A stretch of DNA of 59,637 bases from Cyanophora paradoxa (GCA_004431415.1 QPMI01000112.1:1-59637); one strand, 5' to 3'; positions 10,006 through 19,566 are shown, counted from the first letter of the stretch. Translations and numbers: made by a program. The notes: generated from the sequence alone by a model not told the origin.

Positions 10006-11393
10006 ATGGATGTTACCCAGAACTTGCAACGTCTTGGTCTAAAGGAGCTGCTCACAACTCCGCAGGAAGCTAAGGATTTCTTTATGAATAACGAGCTTAT
10101 GTTAGGTCTAACCAGCCAAACAAAGCCTGTGCGTGTCGTTGTCAACCCTAGCAATGACTATGGAGACTGCTTCGGAAAGAGGGTTACTTATTTCCTACCC
10201 CGTTACAATTTCCTTCAGGGGCTTGAACTCCAGTTTACCCTGCCCGAGCTGACCGCTTTTACTGGTGACACTGACCTGGTTCGCACTGGTTATCTGCGGT
10301 CTGTTGGTGCTCTTGTAAAGCGAATTGAAATCAAATATGCTTCCTACAGCTACATCGTCCCTGAGGACTGGCTTGTTCACAGCGCTCTGATTTTCAATGA
10401 TGATGCTCAGCTCAAAAGAAATACCGGTCAGGTGGCTGGCTACATGGAACACCACCTCAGGGGACAAATCGCACTGGAGGTATTTTCAGTGTAAAAATCC
10501 CCTGTCCATGGGAGGGTTCTGTGCTCCCAATTGGTGCTCTTTCTGGCGAGGTGTCTGTCGAGGTTTGGTTCCGTGATCGTGCCCAGGGCTTTGTTGAGAC
10601 CAGCTATGGTGGTAGGTTTGTAACGGAATATGCCATAGGCGGTGATGCGACTAAAGAAGATGGACTCGGGAGCGTGGGAGCCGCTGCTGCATCCCCTGCA
10701 AACATCGGCCAGAATATAACTCCCAATGTCCTCACTGTCACTCCTGAAAAACCCGAGCTTTCGAATCCGAAGATTATAGCTCACTGCATCAATGTTGATG
10801 AGGCCACTTTTGCCCAGGTGATTGAGAAAGTCAAATCTTCGGGGATTGCCATTCCCGCTACCGATGTCGGCTGGGTTGATGCTGATTCAATTACATATGC
10901 TGGTGCGGGAGCGCCCACCCGGATTAATCTGTCTCAAATCAGTGGACTTTGCTACGGTCTGTTCGTTAGCATTCGCAAACAGCCAAACATGAACCAAACT
11001 GACGGAAAACACAGTGTCCTCAAAACCGAGGCGAATACTCGTGATATCACTATTTCCTGCGAATTGAATGGCCAGCGGCTTTATTCAAACGAGCCTGTTC
11101 CTCTATTGCAAGGTGCTGAACTCATCGCTGATGTCTTCAAGTGCTCAAATCTCGACGCGCCTCTTAATCGATATGTTCTGACTGGTTTGCCATTTTGCAT
11201 TAGTGGGGATAAATCGATCCGAAATGCTGCTCAAACTGGTTTCGTAGATCTGACGAACTCGAGCAGCTGCTTCCTGAATATCATGAACCCTGCTGCGTAT
11301 GATGCTAACAACAAGATTTACGTCCAAATTCGCGCTCTCCTGCACACTGTCCTAATTGTTGATGCTGCGGGTCTTCGCAAAGTTAACCTCTAG
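10006..11393 (+). CDS. Major capsid protein, double jelly-roll type, with a -1 frame change
   Basis: Two adjacent frames together encode an MCP of about 460 residues. The first (10006-10494) starts MDVTQNLQRLGLKELL and includes TKPVRVVVNPSNDYGD and YLRSVGALVKRIEI. The second covers about 10479-11393 and ends LRKVNL. The end of frame 1 and the start of frame 2 overlap around 10479-10494, and a single -1 change there restores continuity. This may be a one-base deletion, a sequencing error or programmed frameshifting; I see no clear slippery heptamer. Collinear homology to the broken MCP of element 2 runs through both halves, including NVDEA / NADEA and QTGFVD / QTGYVD. Size and neighbours (ATPase, minor capsids) fit the polinton-like DJR MCP. 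Confidence 0.8.
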
Positions 11394-11455
11394 AGAATCT
11401 GCTAATCTCGGTAGTTGGGCGCAGCCGAGGCAGCTTGTCTGCCGACTATTTTTTG

Positions 11456-12184
11456 ATGGATCAGTTCCAGCCTAGCGATATGAGGGTTCCATTCAAAGCC
11501 CTATTCATTTCAAAGTCTAATAGTGGGAAGTCTTTCTATTGCACAAAGCATTTGCTTCGACTGCTTTATCCAAAGATCAATCGCGTCGTAGTGTTTACGG
11601 CCACCAAATTCAATGGTGAATACTCTGCAATAACTAAAGAGCTTTACGACGATTTTCAGCCATCTATCGTTGCAGAAATCATTGATTCACAGCGAAATTT
11701 GATTGAAAACAAAAAGAAAGCGCCGCAGATATTGCTTGTATTGGATGATCTCGTTGCTGCCTCTGAAACTGTTGATCTGCGAAATAGCAAGACCGTTAAT
11801 CGACTTTTTACACAAGGTCGTCATTTTAATATCAGTACGATTCTTATGACCCAAAAGCTTACAGCATTGAGTCAATCTATAAGATCGAACTCCGACTATT
11901 GTTTTTTCTTCAGTTACTCTAATCATACCGAGCTCGAGGCAATTTATAGAGAATTTAGTCATCTCCCGAAAGATGAGTTTATTGCTTTGTTCGAGACTTG
12001 GGCGCATGATTATCAGTGCCTAGTCCTTGATGGAACGAAGTATGATACTGCCTGGTATGTTGATAAAGCTGTTGAAGATAAGAGTTTTCGTTTCTCTAAA
12101 TGGCTAAGACAAGAAGAAGAGTCTAAAAAAGAAGAGTCTTCGCCTGTTATCTCTAAAAAGAAGCGTTTTAAAATCTTAGCATAA
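11456..12184 (+). CDS. A32/FtsK-type genome packaging ATPase
   Basis: Intact protein of about 242 residues. I prefer the ATG at 11456 (MDQFQPSDMRVPF) over an upstream non-ATG start. Walker A is SKSNSGKS (residues 19-26) and Walker B is ILLVLDDL; downstream GRHFNISTILMTQ is the usual sensor-type strand of viral packaging ATPases. The C-terminus is Lys/Glu rich. It follows MCP and precedes the coiled-coil gene, the standard polinton-like order. It should pump viral DNA into the capsid. The homologue in element 2 (49082-49933) has Walker A GRSNTGKS but is broken. Confidence 0.9.
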   Translation: MDQFQPSDMRVPFKALFISKSNSGKSFYCTKHLLRLLYPKINRVVVFTATKFNGEYSAITKELYDDFQPSIVAEIIDSQRNLIENKKKAPQILLVLDDLVAASETVDLRNSKTVNRLFTQGRHFNISTILMTQKLTALSQSIRSNSDYCFFFSYSNHTELEAIYREFSHLPKDEFIALFETWAHDYQCLVLDGTKYDTAWYVDKAVEDKSFRFSKWLRQEEESKKEESSPVISKKKRFKILA

Positions 12185-12193
12185 GAACAGAAG

Positions 12194-12826
12194 ATGCCAC
12201 GTGGGATTCCAAGAAAGGGTTTTCGTGAACGAAGGGTGCTCCCAGAGCCAAACGCCCCTCTCATCGAAAGTGGTGCGACAGAGGGCGCAGCTGTTGCTGC
12301 TCCTAGCGGTGAACTAGCTAGTGACCCACGTCTTAATGCACCCGTTGCTAAAACGATCGCCTCGGCAGCAGCTAATGCCAGTGCGGTTGACGACCGACAA
12401 AGCCAGGTCAAAACTGTATCTGAAATGCAGTACGATATTGATGATGATGCTGCTAGAATTATCCAAGCCATGGCGTCTGAACCACGTTATTCAGGGCCGA
12501 AAATCAAGACAGCAACAGTGTCAAAAAGTCAGATTGACGAGTTGGCTGCCAAATTGCGTGATCTAGAAGCGAGGTCGGCTAATATCGAATCATATGTAAA
12601 AGATAAGCAAGAAAGAGCTAAGATCCGCGAGATGTTGCGAAGCGAGATGTTTAAGCACAGACCCATGGACGTGCCGGATTTGCGGTATCTGAAAAACGAA
12701 AAAGCTAAAGCCGAGCAATCGCTTGACTCTGCCGAAGTAAAACCTGCAACTCCAAATGTTTTCGAGCCAAATGTTACTGGGTCGCAGATGAAGAATGCGA
12801 TGGGTGGCCAGAGGATTCGGTTGTAA
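12194..12826 (+). CDS. Coiled-coil virion-module protein, unknown function
   Basis: Intact 210-residue protein starting MPRGIPRKGFRERRVLPEP, 9 nt after the ATPase stop. The first half is Ala/Pro/Ser rich and probably disordered. Residues about 110-165 (QIDELAAKLRDLEARS... VKDKQERAKIREML) form a charged coiled coil. It ends MKNAMGGQRIRL. A gene in the same place in element 2 (48559-49079) also has an N-terminal basic patch and a C-terminal coiled coil, although sequence identity is low. A scaffold, core or maturation role is possible but only inferred. Its 3' end overlaps the convergent AP2-HNH gene by about 50 nt. Confidence 0.7.
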   Translation: MPRGIPRKGFRERRVLPEPNAPLIESGATEGAAVAAPSGELASDPRLNAPVAKTIASAAANASAVDDRQSQVKTVSEMQYDIDDDAARIIQAMASEPRYSGPKIKTATVSKSQIDELAAKLRDLEARSANIESYVKDKQERAKIREMLRSEMFKHRPMDVPDLRYLKNEKAKAEQSLDSAEVKPATPNVFEPNVTGSQMKNAMGGQRIRL

Positions 12827-13343
12827 AATTCAGATGCAGAAATGGCTTATCCTCGGCGGACGTATGATGAAGGGCATAGGTGTCTCTGGCTTTAGCAGCA
12901 GCTTCAGCAGTAGTATAGTAGCCGATGTGTTTCCGATGTCCGTTTATCTGATAGTATGCTTTCCATTTACCAAGCTGCTGATTGAATGAAACACCAATGA
13001 AACCGCTGGTGTTTGTGACCCGCCGATTCTGGTTTAGAGTCTGCTGCCGCTTTGTTGCCAGTCGAAAATTTTCGCGTCTATTATCAAGTTTGTTCAGATT
13101 TATATGATCAACAGTTAAACCATTCTCCAACTCGCCACTGATGAAATTATGCATTCTTACCTTCTTACCATTGATGATGGTTTTGGCGTATCCATTATCT
13201 AAACTCCAGCGAAATCCAAGCACACGATCAGCATCTTCCTGTGAAACAAGAGCATAAGCAATGATGACTTTGCGGCGATTGCGAATTCCACCAAGCGGGA
13301 TTGCTACAGCGCCTTCAGGAACCTCTGGAATTGTGACTTCCAT
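12774..13343 (-). CDS. HNH endonuclease with AP2 DNA-binding domain
   Basis: About 189 residues from the ATG at 13343 (MEVTIPEVPEGAVAIPLGG); an upstream non-ATG reading to 13397 is possible. The HNH core is HNFISGE... TVDHINLNKLDNRRENFRLA, followed by an AP2 domain, SGFIGVSFNQQLGKWKAYYQ to AAKARD. AP2-HNH proteins are typical homing endonucleases of phages, large DNA viruses and algal genomes. A paralogue with the same layout lies at 19039-19566. The gene is wedged between others and overlaps the 3' end of the coiled-coil gene, which suggests it inserted itself. It probably promotes its own spread rather than serving the virion. Confidence 0.9.
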   Translation of the reverse strand: MEVTIPEVPEGAVAIPLGGIRNRRKVIIAYALVSQEDADRVLGFRWSLDNGYAKTIINGKKVRMHNFISGELENGLTVDHINLNKLDNRRENFRLATKRQQTLNQNRRVTNTSGFIGVSFNQQLGKWKAYYQINGHRKHIGYYTTAEAAAKARDTYALHHTSAEDKPFLHLNFTTESSGHPSHSSSATQ

Positions 13344-13393
13344 GTCTTTCTTTACAATCTGAGATTGCGATCTCTTTAAGCCTAGTTCAGAGT

Positions 13394-13729
13394 TCAAAAG
13401 CCCGGCCCATCCGCCTCTGATATCGATAAGTCCAGATCAAGGTCATCTGCTGGTGATAACTCCACATTTTGTGGCTGCGTAGAATTTTGGGCTGCAGCCT
13501 GAGCAATCCTAGCAGCTCTTTCTTTTTTGTACAATCCCCACATAATGTCTGGTTTTGTCTCTCGGATTAGCTTAGATGCCTTGACAAACTGAGCGCGATC
13601 ATAATCACTTAGCCTGGCCCATCGACACAACCAGTGAGCATATGATGGATCTCTGAAAGCAACTTCAAGGTGTGTATGCCCTTTGTATTTCCCAATTCTC
13701 AGTATTGTCAGGCGCAGCGGCGATTCCAT
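13394..13729 (-). CDS. ExoX C-terminal-like small protein
   Basis: 111-residue protein beginning MESPLRLTILRIGKYKGHTH. The segment GKYKGHTHLEVAFRDPSYAHWLCRW matches, by eye, the GKYKGkt..EV...DPsYl.WL pattern of the small domain found at the C-terminus of exodeoxyribonuclease-X-like proteins and in stand-alone phage or viral proteins. The C-terminus is acidic (DDLDLDLSISEADGPGF). No nuclease catalytic residues are present, so it may be a DNA- or nuclease-binding adaptor. It lies just upstream of the AP2-HNH gene on the same strand. Confidence 0.6.
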   Translation of the reverse strand: MESPLRLTILRIGKYKGHTHLEVAFRDPSYAHWLCRWARLSDYDRAQFVKASKLIRETKPDIMWGLYKKERAARIAQAAAQNSTQPQNVELSPADDLDLDLSISEADGPGF

Positions 13730-13816
13730 GATGCTTTAAAAGATAGAAATAAATCTCGTGATTCTAGCGCGATTTATACCGCTTAAATAATTTAGATCCT
13801 TAAATGAAAGAGGGAA

Positions 13817-14095
13817 ATGGAGTCAGCGCAGCGTCGCAAACCAGGGCGCAAACCGATTGCTCTTACGCCAGAGATTATTCAAGCAAGAAGGGAGAAGAAA
13901 GCAGAGTACCACCGCAGAAAATACAGCGAGGACCCTGCATATCGCCAGAGACACATTGAGCAGAGCAGCAGATATCAGGCTTCGCACAAAGATGCTCACA
14001 ACGAGGCAAACAAGCGCTATCGCACTCGGTTGATAAATCGAATCTCTGTACTTGAGAGTGCCCTAGCTTCCGCTGGAATCAGCGTCTCGGTCTAA
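13817..14095 (+). CDS. Basic AT-hook-like small protein
   Basis: 92-residue, strongly basic protein starting MESAQRRKPGRKPIALTPE. RKPGRKP is an AT-hook-like element; the remainder is an Arg/Lys/Tyr-rich helix (KAEYHRRKYSEDPAYRQRH). It is preceded by AT-rich DNA (13740-13816). Element 2 has a counterpart at 47201-47596 with RERYHSDPEFRAKELADRRARY and a C-terminal GRPRKY hook, and the host AT-hook gene at 38225-39680 carries GRPRKY too. It may condense viral DNA or regulate transcription; this is inferred. The end overlaps the convergent integrase gene by 17 nt. Confidence 0.65.
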   Translation: MESAQRRKPGRKPIALTPEIIQARREKKAEYHRRKYSEDPAYRQRHIEQSSRYQASHKDAHNEANKRYRTRLINRISVLESALASAGISVSV

Positions 14096-15296
14096 GTGTC
14101 CTCGTGTTGCTGGGCGCAGAATAAGAGGCCTTCGCATTTTCAAAAGACGTGTACCACCGAGCTGTCGAACCTCCTGGATTTAACGCCTTGGTTCCAGCAG
14201 TAAGCAGCTGCTTTTGAACCCGGAGAAGTCTCTTATTTTTTTCGATGTCTGACTTGTCCAGATTCTCTTGCATCAAATTCAGCTCCTGCTTTCGACGGCG
14301 AAGGGCATTCTGTGCAGCACTTCCAGCCCGCCGCTGCTCTGTCTCTGCTGGCACTTTCAGCAGCTGCTGGTAGCTCACCTCCTTGTCGTATCCAGCAAGC
14401 TTGAACTTGAGCAGAGGGCCAAATCCTCCTATAGCTTCAATCTGATAGACTTCTTTTGAGTACGTCGGCTTCGTTGATTTATCAAACGTGTTCCTCGCCA
14501 GCTTTACGCGCACAGAGTCTCCTACCTTGAACTCGGCCTCTTTCAGATAGTGCTGCTGCTCGTACGCCTCTCTCTGATAATCGTTTCTTGCAATAACAGG
14601 TGCTGGGTTCTTTGCTGCCTCATCAGGCGTAGTTTTAATAGCTCTATGCTCGGAGCTGTTATAGTTGCGCAGAAAGGATGGCAGCTTATCGATATATCGG
14701 TCGGTGTCGTACGCCTCCATGTATCTTGCAATGATCCGCTTCAGAGTACCATTAAAGCGCTCTACCTTTCCATTTGCCTGCGGACGATGCGCCTCGACAG
14801 CATTGTGCTTTATCCCCTCGGCTGCTAGCATAGTTGCAGCTGTAGCCTTGAATTCCTGATCCGTCTGAATGATATCGGGCTTCACCGGAAAGCTTGCTAT
14901 GAGCTGCCGCAGTGTCGAAAGCAGGGTCCCCTCGCTTTTATTTTTCATTGGGATGCTGTACGCTTTCCGGGTTACAACATCCACAGCGTTCATGATGAAG
15001 TGCACTCCGCGGTTGCTTCTAGCATAGGGACTGACATCGATCAAATCCACTTCATAATACTTCTCTGGGTGATTATACGTGATACTGGTGTACGGCTTCT
15101 CTTTCACCGGTTTTGCAAAGCGCTGAGCTGTGGACAGCTTCGCGAGCACTGCCTGCACCCTTGCCAGCGGCATCTTCAGCTTCTTAGCTATCCGTGCAGC
15201 TGACTGGAGCCCTGTCTCAGGATCATAGTAAGCATCAGAGATCGACAAAGTCAAGGTTGCCTTCTTGGCTGCCGCCTGTTGCTCGAACGTATTCAT
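14079..15296 (-). CDS. Retroviral-type (rve) integrase
   Basis: Intact 405-residue protein (MNTFEQQAAAKKA...). The catalytic triad is visible: Asp84 in YYEVDLIDVS, Asp146 in IIQTDQEFK and Glu179 in GKVERFNGTL. A C-terminal beta-rich module (FKVGDSVRVKLARNTFDKST... KEVYQIEAIGG) resembles the SH3/chromo-like tail of Maverick/polinton integrases. The N-terminal part is helical and likely binds the termini. It shares its strand with polymerase and begins inside the last 60 nt of that gene. It should insert the element into host DNA. All key residues are present, so it appears functional. Confidence 0.93.
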   Translation of the reverse strand: MNTFEQQAAAKKATLTLSISDAYYDPETGLQSAARIAKKLKMPLARVQAVLAKLSTAQRFAKPVKEKPYTSITYNHPEKYYEVDLIDVSPYARSNRGVHFIMNAVDVVTRKAYSIPMKNKSEGTLLSTLRQLIASFPVKPDIIQTDQEFKATAATMLAAEGIKHNAVEAHRPQANGKVERFNGTLKRIIARYMEAYDTDRYIDKLPSFLRNYNSSEHRAIKTTPDEAAKNPAPVIARNDYQREAYEQQHYLKEAEFKVGDSVRVKLARNTFDKSTKPTYSKEVYQIEAIGGFGPLLKFKLAGYDKEVSYQQLLKVPAETEQRRAGSAAQNALRRRKQELNLMQENLDKSDIEKNKRLLRVQKQLLTAGTKALNPGGSTARWYTSFENAKASYSAPSNTRTLRPRR

Positions 15297-17742
15297 GGGG
15301 AACCGTGCTGTAATATTCGTCAGGAATAATCTTTCGTTTCGTATACTCCGTTTTGTTGAGTATTCGGCTGAATGGAATCTGAATTATAGAGCTGAAGTCG
15401 ATCCCAGCATCGCGTTGCTTTCCATTGGGCTTGAAAACACGCGCTAGTTTAGAATCTAGTGTGCACTGCGGCTGATAACGTTCCTCTAGCATCCTTGTGA
15501 AGGCCTCCAAAGCAATTCGGTTATCAAGGGATTCCTTCTTTGCCACTGGATCACTCGGGAGCCAGTTCTCCTCTATCCAGCTCTTCGGAATTCCCTTTGC
15601 CCGCACATGCAGATCTGGTTCCCCATTCGACCTCACAAAGTAGCAGCAATAAACCTTTGGGCCAATGAAGTAAGCCTCAGTAATTCTCCCTTGGATGTCA
15701 TAATCTAGTTTCCCCAGCTCGCTCTCGCAGATCATTCTATTCCCTTCCTCCTCTGACATTCCCTCAACTGAATATGGCTGCTTCATGCAGTCCTTCAGAA
15801 GCTCAGCAAACCTCCTGTGCACGATCATAGAATCTGTATCTGTGTAGTATGGCATTGCCTCTACGTCCTTATATGAGTTCATCCTCACCAAAAATCGATC
15901 CATGATTTCGCGGCTGTAGGAGAGGATAAATGCACCAACAAAGCAAGGCTTCGAAACGCAGGCATCCCGCCTATACTCAGGGATCTCAAATGTGACGTAC
16001 ATTCTCGTATCATTCTCTATGTCAATGTCTGTAATCGTCGATGATCGCTGTATCTCCTTGAATCGTCTGTAGTTTGAGACCAGCTCGGTTGTCTCAATTA
16101 CTGGACGCTGAGCAAATTTTCCATAGAGCCCATTCAAGAGGATCTTCGCCGTAGCATACTGGGCGGTCCCCTTTCGTGAGCGTGCTTTCATGCAGTACAG
16201 CTTCTCAATGTAATCTTTGAACATTCGTTCCTTGCCCTCAAACAAGTACACCTCGTGCAGCTCTGTGATCTCAACTCCCAGTGCTATTGCCCGGTAGATA
16301 TCGACTGAGGTGTACATTTCTTTCTCAATAGGCTTCAAGTTAGACCATCCCAGATTGGCTTCGTGGCGGGGAAGGGGAGAGAGCACAAGATCCTGAGGAA
16401 TTTTAGCGCTAATCTTTGCAACAAACAGCTGTTCCATTTTCCTGCTCAGCATAAACTTGCGGAATCGCTCTAGCTCCGCTTGATCGGTGATGCATTTGAA
16501 TTTACCAGTGGGAAAGTAATTAAAGTACATAGCCGTCGGATAGAGAGAGACCACATCCAGATCTACCAAGTAATCATCTGGACCCTTCGAGACAAACTTC
16601 CGCTTGAATGGTAGGCATCGCCCTCCGTAAATCGCTTTGCGAAAAATCTGGTCCTCCTTGTATTTCGGTAGCAGCACTTCCGTTTTCATCAGCTGCCTGT
16701 GGATCTGAAAAGCCATCGCCGATGCTGTCAAGGTGCGCTTCGAATTCACATTGATCCCAAATAGATCAAAACATGTCCGAGCGTACTTAATATACAGCTC
16801 AGTCATCGACCGAACGTCAGCTCTCAAATATTCGCTCCAGGCTTCCTTGTGAATCTCAACGTCATCCCACGCTCTTATCTTTCGGTGGTCAAAATCCCCT
16901 TTCAAGGTGGTGCACCCGTAGTCCTTCCCAGCCTGCCGCAGTGAGCCCTGTATGTGCAAACAGGGGTCAAAGCTTTTAAACTCTCCCCCAGCCAGCGTCT
17001 TCCACTCCATGCTCTTGATCTTTCCGGATGAGCGCATCACCTTGACCTGGCAGTCTGGGCGGTTCTGGACAAGCCACTTATAGATAAATATCAAGTCGAA
17101 GCCGCTGCCATTGAAGAATACTAGAGTCGACTTTTCTTTCCAGTCGTCAAGCCAGAGCATAAACTGTTCCAGAGTTTCGGGGCCGCAGAACGATTTCGTT
17201 TCCGTGATCTCTCCTTTGCTAATTATGTCCATATCGACTGCGTACGGAACGTGGGTCGTGCGGTTGGGTGCAAACGTTTCAAAGTCTGCCGCTATGACTG
17301 AGTTTAGGGCTGTAAACTCTTCCTCGGGCTCGCATGGCTTGATTTTGCGTTCAATAACGCTCTTGTTCCTCACTGCTTCATCGCATTTGCTTGCATGGTC
17401 CTCCTTCGGATTGTAGGCGCAGCGGCAGGTATAGCAGAAGCGGCAGGTTTCCTTGTGAGTCGCCAAATCATACTGCATCTTTCCGCAGGCTCTGCACTTC
17501 TGCATCTCGCACGTTCTCTTATCTTTAATTAGAAAGCAGTGCGCATCGACCACGCAAAGGTGGGCTCGGCGTTCAAAGCCAAATTCAGTTGAAAATAGGA
17601 GCTTGAACTTCGACGCGCTGCGGTCCGAGACCCACTCGAAAATGCTTGCATCGATTCTATAGTGCTGGCTCAGCTTGCGTATGGTAGGTTCATCGACTAC
17701 AATTAGGCCCGTGGAAGCCCCAGCTGTGTGCGAATTGAACTG
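15235..17742 (-). CDS. polB: Family B DNA polymerase, protein-primed (polinton) type, main part
   Basis: At least 772 residues, and the open frame extends upstream to about 17742 without an ATG. The N-terminal zinc-knuckle-like block has repeated C..C pairs (CRACGK, CRFCYTCRC). Exonuclease motifs: AADFETF, FNGSGFDLIFIY and YLRADVRSM. Polymerase motifs: DVVSLYPTAMYFNYFPTGK (A), KILLNGLYGKFAQRP (B) and YYTDTDSMIV (C). The motif set and the gene's place next to the integrase fit protein-primed PolB of polintons. The upstream open frame (GLIVVDEPTIRKLSQHYRI) overlaps the end of the gene at 17703-18608 by about 40 nt in another frame, so the two were probably one protein split by a -1 change. Catalytic residues are intact. 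Confidence 0.92.
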   Translation of the reverse strand, partial: QFNSHTAGASTGLIVVDEPTIRKLSQHYRIDASIFEWVSDRSASKFKLLFSTEFGFERRAHLCVVDAHCFLIKDKRTCEMQKCRACGKMQYDLATHKETCRFCYTCRCAYNPKEDHASKCDEAVRNKSVIERKIKPCEPEEEFTALNSVIAADFETFAPNRTTHVPYAVDMDIISKGEITETKSFCGPETLEQFMLWLDDWKEKSTLVFFNGSGFDLIFIYKWLVQNRPDCQVKVMRSSGKIKSMEWKTLAGGEFKSFDPCLHIQGSLRQAGKDYGCTTLKGDFDHRKIRAWDDVEIHKEAWSEYLRADVRSMTELYIKYARTCFDLFGINVNSKRTLTASAMAFQIHRQLMKTEVLLPKYKEDQIFRKAIYGGRCLPFKRKFVSKGPDDYLVDLDVVSLYPTAMYFNYFPTGKFKCITDQAELERFRKFMLSRKMEQLFVAKISAKIPQDLVLSPLPRHEANLGWSNLKPIEKEMYTSVDIYRAIALGVEITELHEVYLFEGKERMFKDYIEKLYCMKARSRKGTAQYATAKILLNGLYGKFAQRPVIETTELVSNYRRFKEIQRSSTITDIDIENDTRMYVTFEIPEYRRDACVSKPCFVGAFILSYSREIMDRFLVRMNSYKDVEAMPYYTDTDSMIVHRRFAELLKDCMKQPYSVEGMSEEEGNRMICESELGKLDYDIQGRITEAYFIGPKVYCCYFVRSNGEPDLHVRAKGIPKSWIEENWLPSDPVAKKESLDNRIALEAFTRMLEERYQPQCTLDSKLARVFKPNGKQRDAGIDFSSIIQIPFSRILNKTEYTKRKIIPDEYYSTVPHEYVRATGGSQEGNLDFVDL

Positions 17743-18608
17743 TAATCAACATGCTGAAGCTTCTTATATACTCTCTCAAGGTTCAGGCGACCGGGATTGA
17801 GCTTCTCATGCTCAAAGCATTCAAGCACGCAGTTGTCCTCTGGAGAGATCGGACAGTAGATCTTGTTCATCGTTAGAGCCTTCCCTCCAAAGGGCAGCTT
17901 AGGTACATTTCCCAGAGCCCCTGCTGCGTTTTCTGCGATAAGCACCTCGATCTGCACGACTGGCCAGACATCAGTGTCCTCGTAGGGCTGCTGCGCTAGC
18001 ATCCAACTCTCCATCTTCTCCGCGAGATTTGCTAGAAGTGACTGCATCGTGCCCTCCTCTATGGTCGCAAGCTGCGTGCGGTACATGTGGAAATTCTCAA
18101 AATGAAAGCGAATTAAAACAGCAGCTCCAATCCTCTCTGGGATTCGCAGCTCATTCAGAAACGCTATCGTCAATTCTTTCACTCTCTCTGGATCAGCTGT
18201 CGGCTCTATCTCTATAATGTCCTTCGTGAAAAGCAGCCCTGGATACTCGTGGTGAGTATAGGTGCGAACTACGTTAACGTTGGCCGATGCCTGCTCGCGG
18301 AATAGCCCTGATATAGCTTCCGCAACTTCATCAATCTCCTGTGTTGCTGCTGCTCGCGCAGCCTGCGCCCTCTCAAAATGAGCGGCAACGTCTCGCCCGT
18401 ACAGCGGACGCTGAGGCCTTTCTGTCCCCTGCAGCCTGAGCAGTGATGCTAGAGAGGATCGGAGTGTGTCAGTGTGGGTCCTGGTGTTTGAAAGAGGCCG
18501 CAGTAGCGAGTTCCTATACGTTGCATTAATGTAGCCTCGCTCATACAGCCTCTGTGCAAGCTCGTTGATTTCGGTTCTAAGGCTAGCTCTTACGGCTCGG
18601 GAGCTCAT
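17703..18608 (-). CDS. Probable N-terminal domain of the PolB protein
   Basis: 301-residue protein starting MSSRAVRASLRTEINELAQ and ending QLGLPRA. The first 120 residues are helical and Arg/Ala rich. The segment PISPEDNCVLECFEHEKLNP resembles the d..C.l.c.. block that precedes the exonuclease domain in polinton polymerases. It is followed with overlap by the polymerase frame, which lacks its own ATG. I therefore read it as the N-terminal part of one polymerase of about 1100 residues with a -1 break near 17703-17745. In protein-primed systems this region can hold the terminal-protein function; no such residue can be assigned here. It could instead be a separate protein. Confidence 0.6.
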   Translation of the reverse strand: MSSRAVRASLRTEINELAQRLYERGYINATYRNSLLRPLSNTRTHTDTLRSSLASLLRLQGTERPQRPLYGRDVAAHFERAQAARAAATQEIDEVAEAISGLFREQASANVNVVRTYTHHEYPGLLFTKDIIEIEPTADPERVKELTIAFLNELRIPERIGAAVLIRFHFENFHMYRTQLATIEEGTMQSLLANLAEKMESWMLAQQPYEDTDVWPVVQIEVLIAENAAGALGNVPKLPFGGKALTMNKIYCPISPEDNCVLECFEHEKLNPGRLNLERVYKKLQHVDYSSIRTQLGLPRA

Positions 18609-19038
18609 GTTTCGATTAATGATACAATCAGAAAACTTTTTCGAAATTCAGCGCGCACAATCTCTGATTGATAACTATCATCGCGTTTTCTTTAAGGGGT
18701 GTAAATAAAAACGTTCCGATGGCTAGGACAAGCCTGCACTGTGACTCTGGCTTGGAAAGGATAGAGTGAGATAGCTCTCGAGTGCGCTCGATTTCTTGCT
18801 CTCGCCAAGTCAAGAGATCGCTGGACAAAGTTCTCACTTCCAGCCAATCGCAGCTCGAGGATCCTTTGCATCTGCTCGGAACTCGGCCTGTGATTGGCTA
18901 GAGCCAAAGTGTCTTGACGTTTCGCGAAGTCCAGCTATCGACCTTATTTTTTATAGAGCTCGATGGCTCCGGCTGCAGGTTCGAAGTCGAAAAAAAAGCG
19001 GCTCCAAGCCAAAGAAGTCCTTTGATTATCCAACTCTA
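18609..19038. other. Intergenic, no supported gene
   Basis: About 430 nt upstream of the polymerase N-terminal gene. Only short overlapping readings without family features are present. It includes an AT-rich stretch (18612-18720) that could hold the promoter of the polymerase gene. Confidence 0.5.
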
Positions 19039-19566
19039 TTAATTTAGAGATTCTGGGAAATTAAGTCGTAGAAACATTCTGTCTGTCTCATTTACATTTT
19101 GAATAGCAAACAGATCACGAGCTTTAGCGGCTTCTTCTGCACTAGAGAAATACCCAATGTGTTTGTTGTGTCCATTTATTTGGAAACAAGCTCGCCATTT
19201 ATTCACAGACTTGTAATAGCTCACTCCTACAAATCCACTTGAATTATTCTTTTGAAGCACATGATTTAGTTGTTGCTGCTGATTTGTAGCCAGGCGGAGA
19301 TTCTCACGCCTGTTATCCAGTTTATTACAATTTATGTGATCAATAGAGAACCCTGGATTGACCGATCCTACGATCAACTGGTGCATTGTTGTTTTTGTTT
19401 TCTTTCCATTTACAAAGATATGACATTGAGCATAACCATTTCTAAGATTCCAACGTTTCCCATTAATTAGTTCAGCATCAGCTGCTGATATGAAAGACTG
19501 TGCTACTATTCCATTTCGCCCATAAATTGGAATTGCAATCGCTCCATTGGGAATTTCGATCTCCAT
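19039..19566 (-). CDS. Second AP2-HNH endonuclease
   Basis: About 175 residues from the internal ATG (MEIEIPNGAIAIPIYGRNG); a start at 19602 adds 12 residues. HNH block: HQLIVGS... SIDHINCNKLDNRRENLRLA; AP2 domain: SGFVGVSYYKSVNKWRACFQ to AAKARD. Clearly paralogous to the gene at 12774-13343 in layout and sequence, but diverged, so not a recent copy. It is the last recognisable gene of element 1 and lies next to host-like DNA. A homing endonuclease role is likely. Intact. Confidence 0.9.
   Translation of the reverse strand: MEIEIPNGAIAIPIYGRNGIVAQSFISAADAELINGKRWNLRNGYAQCHIFVNGKKTKTTMHQLIVGSVNPGFSIDHINCNKLDNRRENLRLATNQQQQLNHVLQKNNSSGFVGVSYYKSVNKWRACFQINGHNKHIGYFSSAEEAAKARDLFAIQNVNETDRMFLRLNFPESLN

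Noticed and set aside
11412-11450. Third full copy of the 59-bp repeat
   Set aside because: Only the ends resemble it and the middle is missing, so it is mentioned only as a possible relative.
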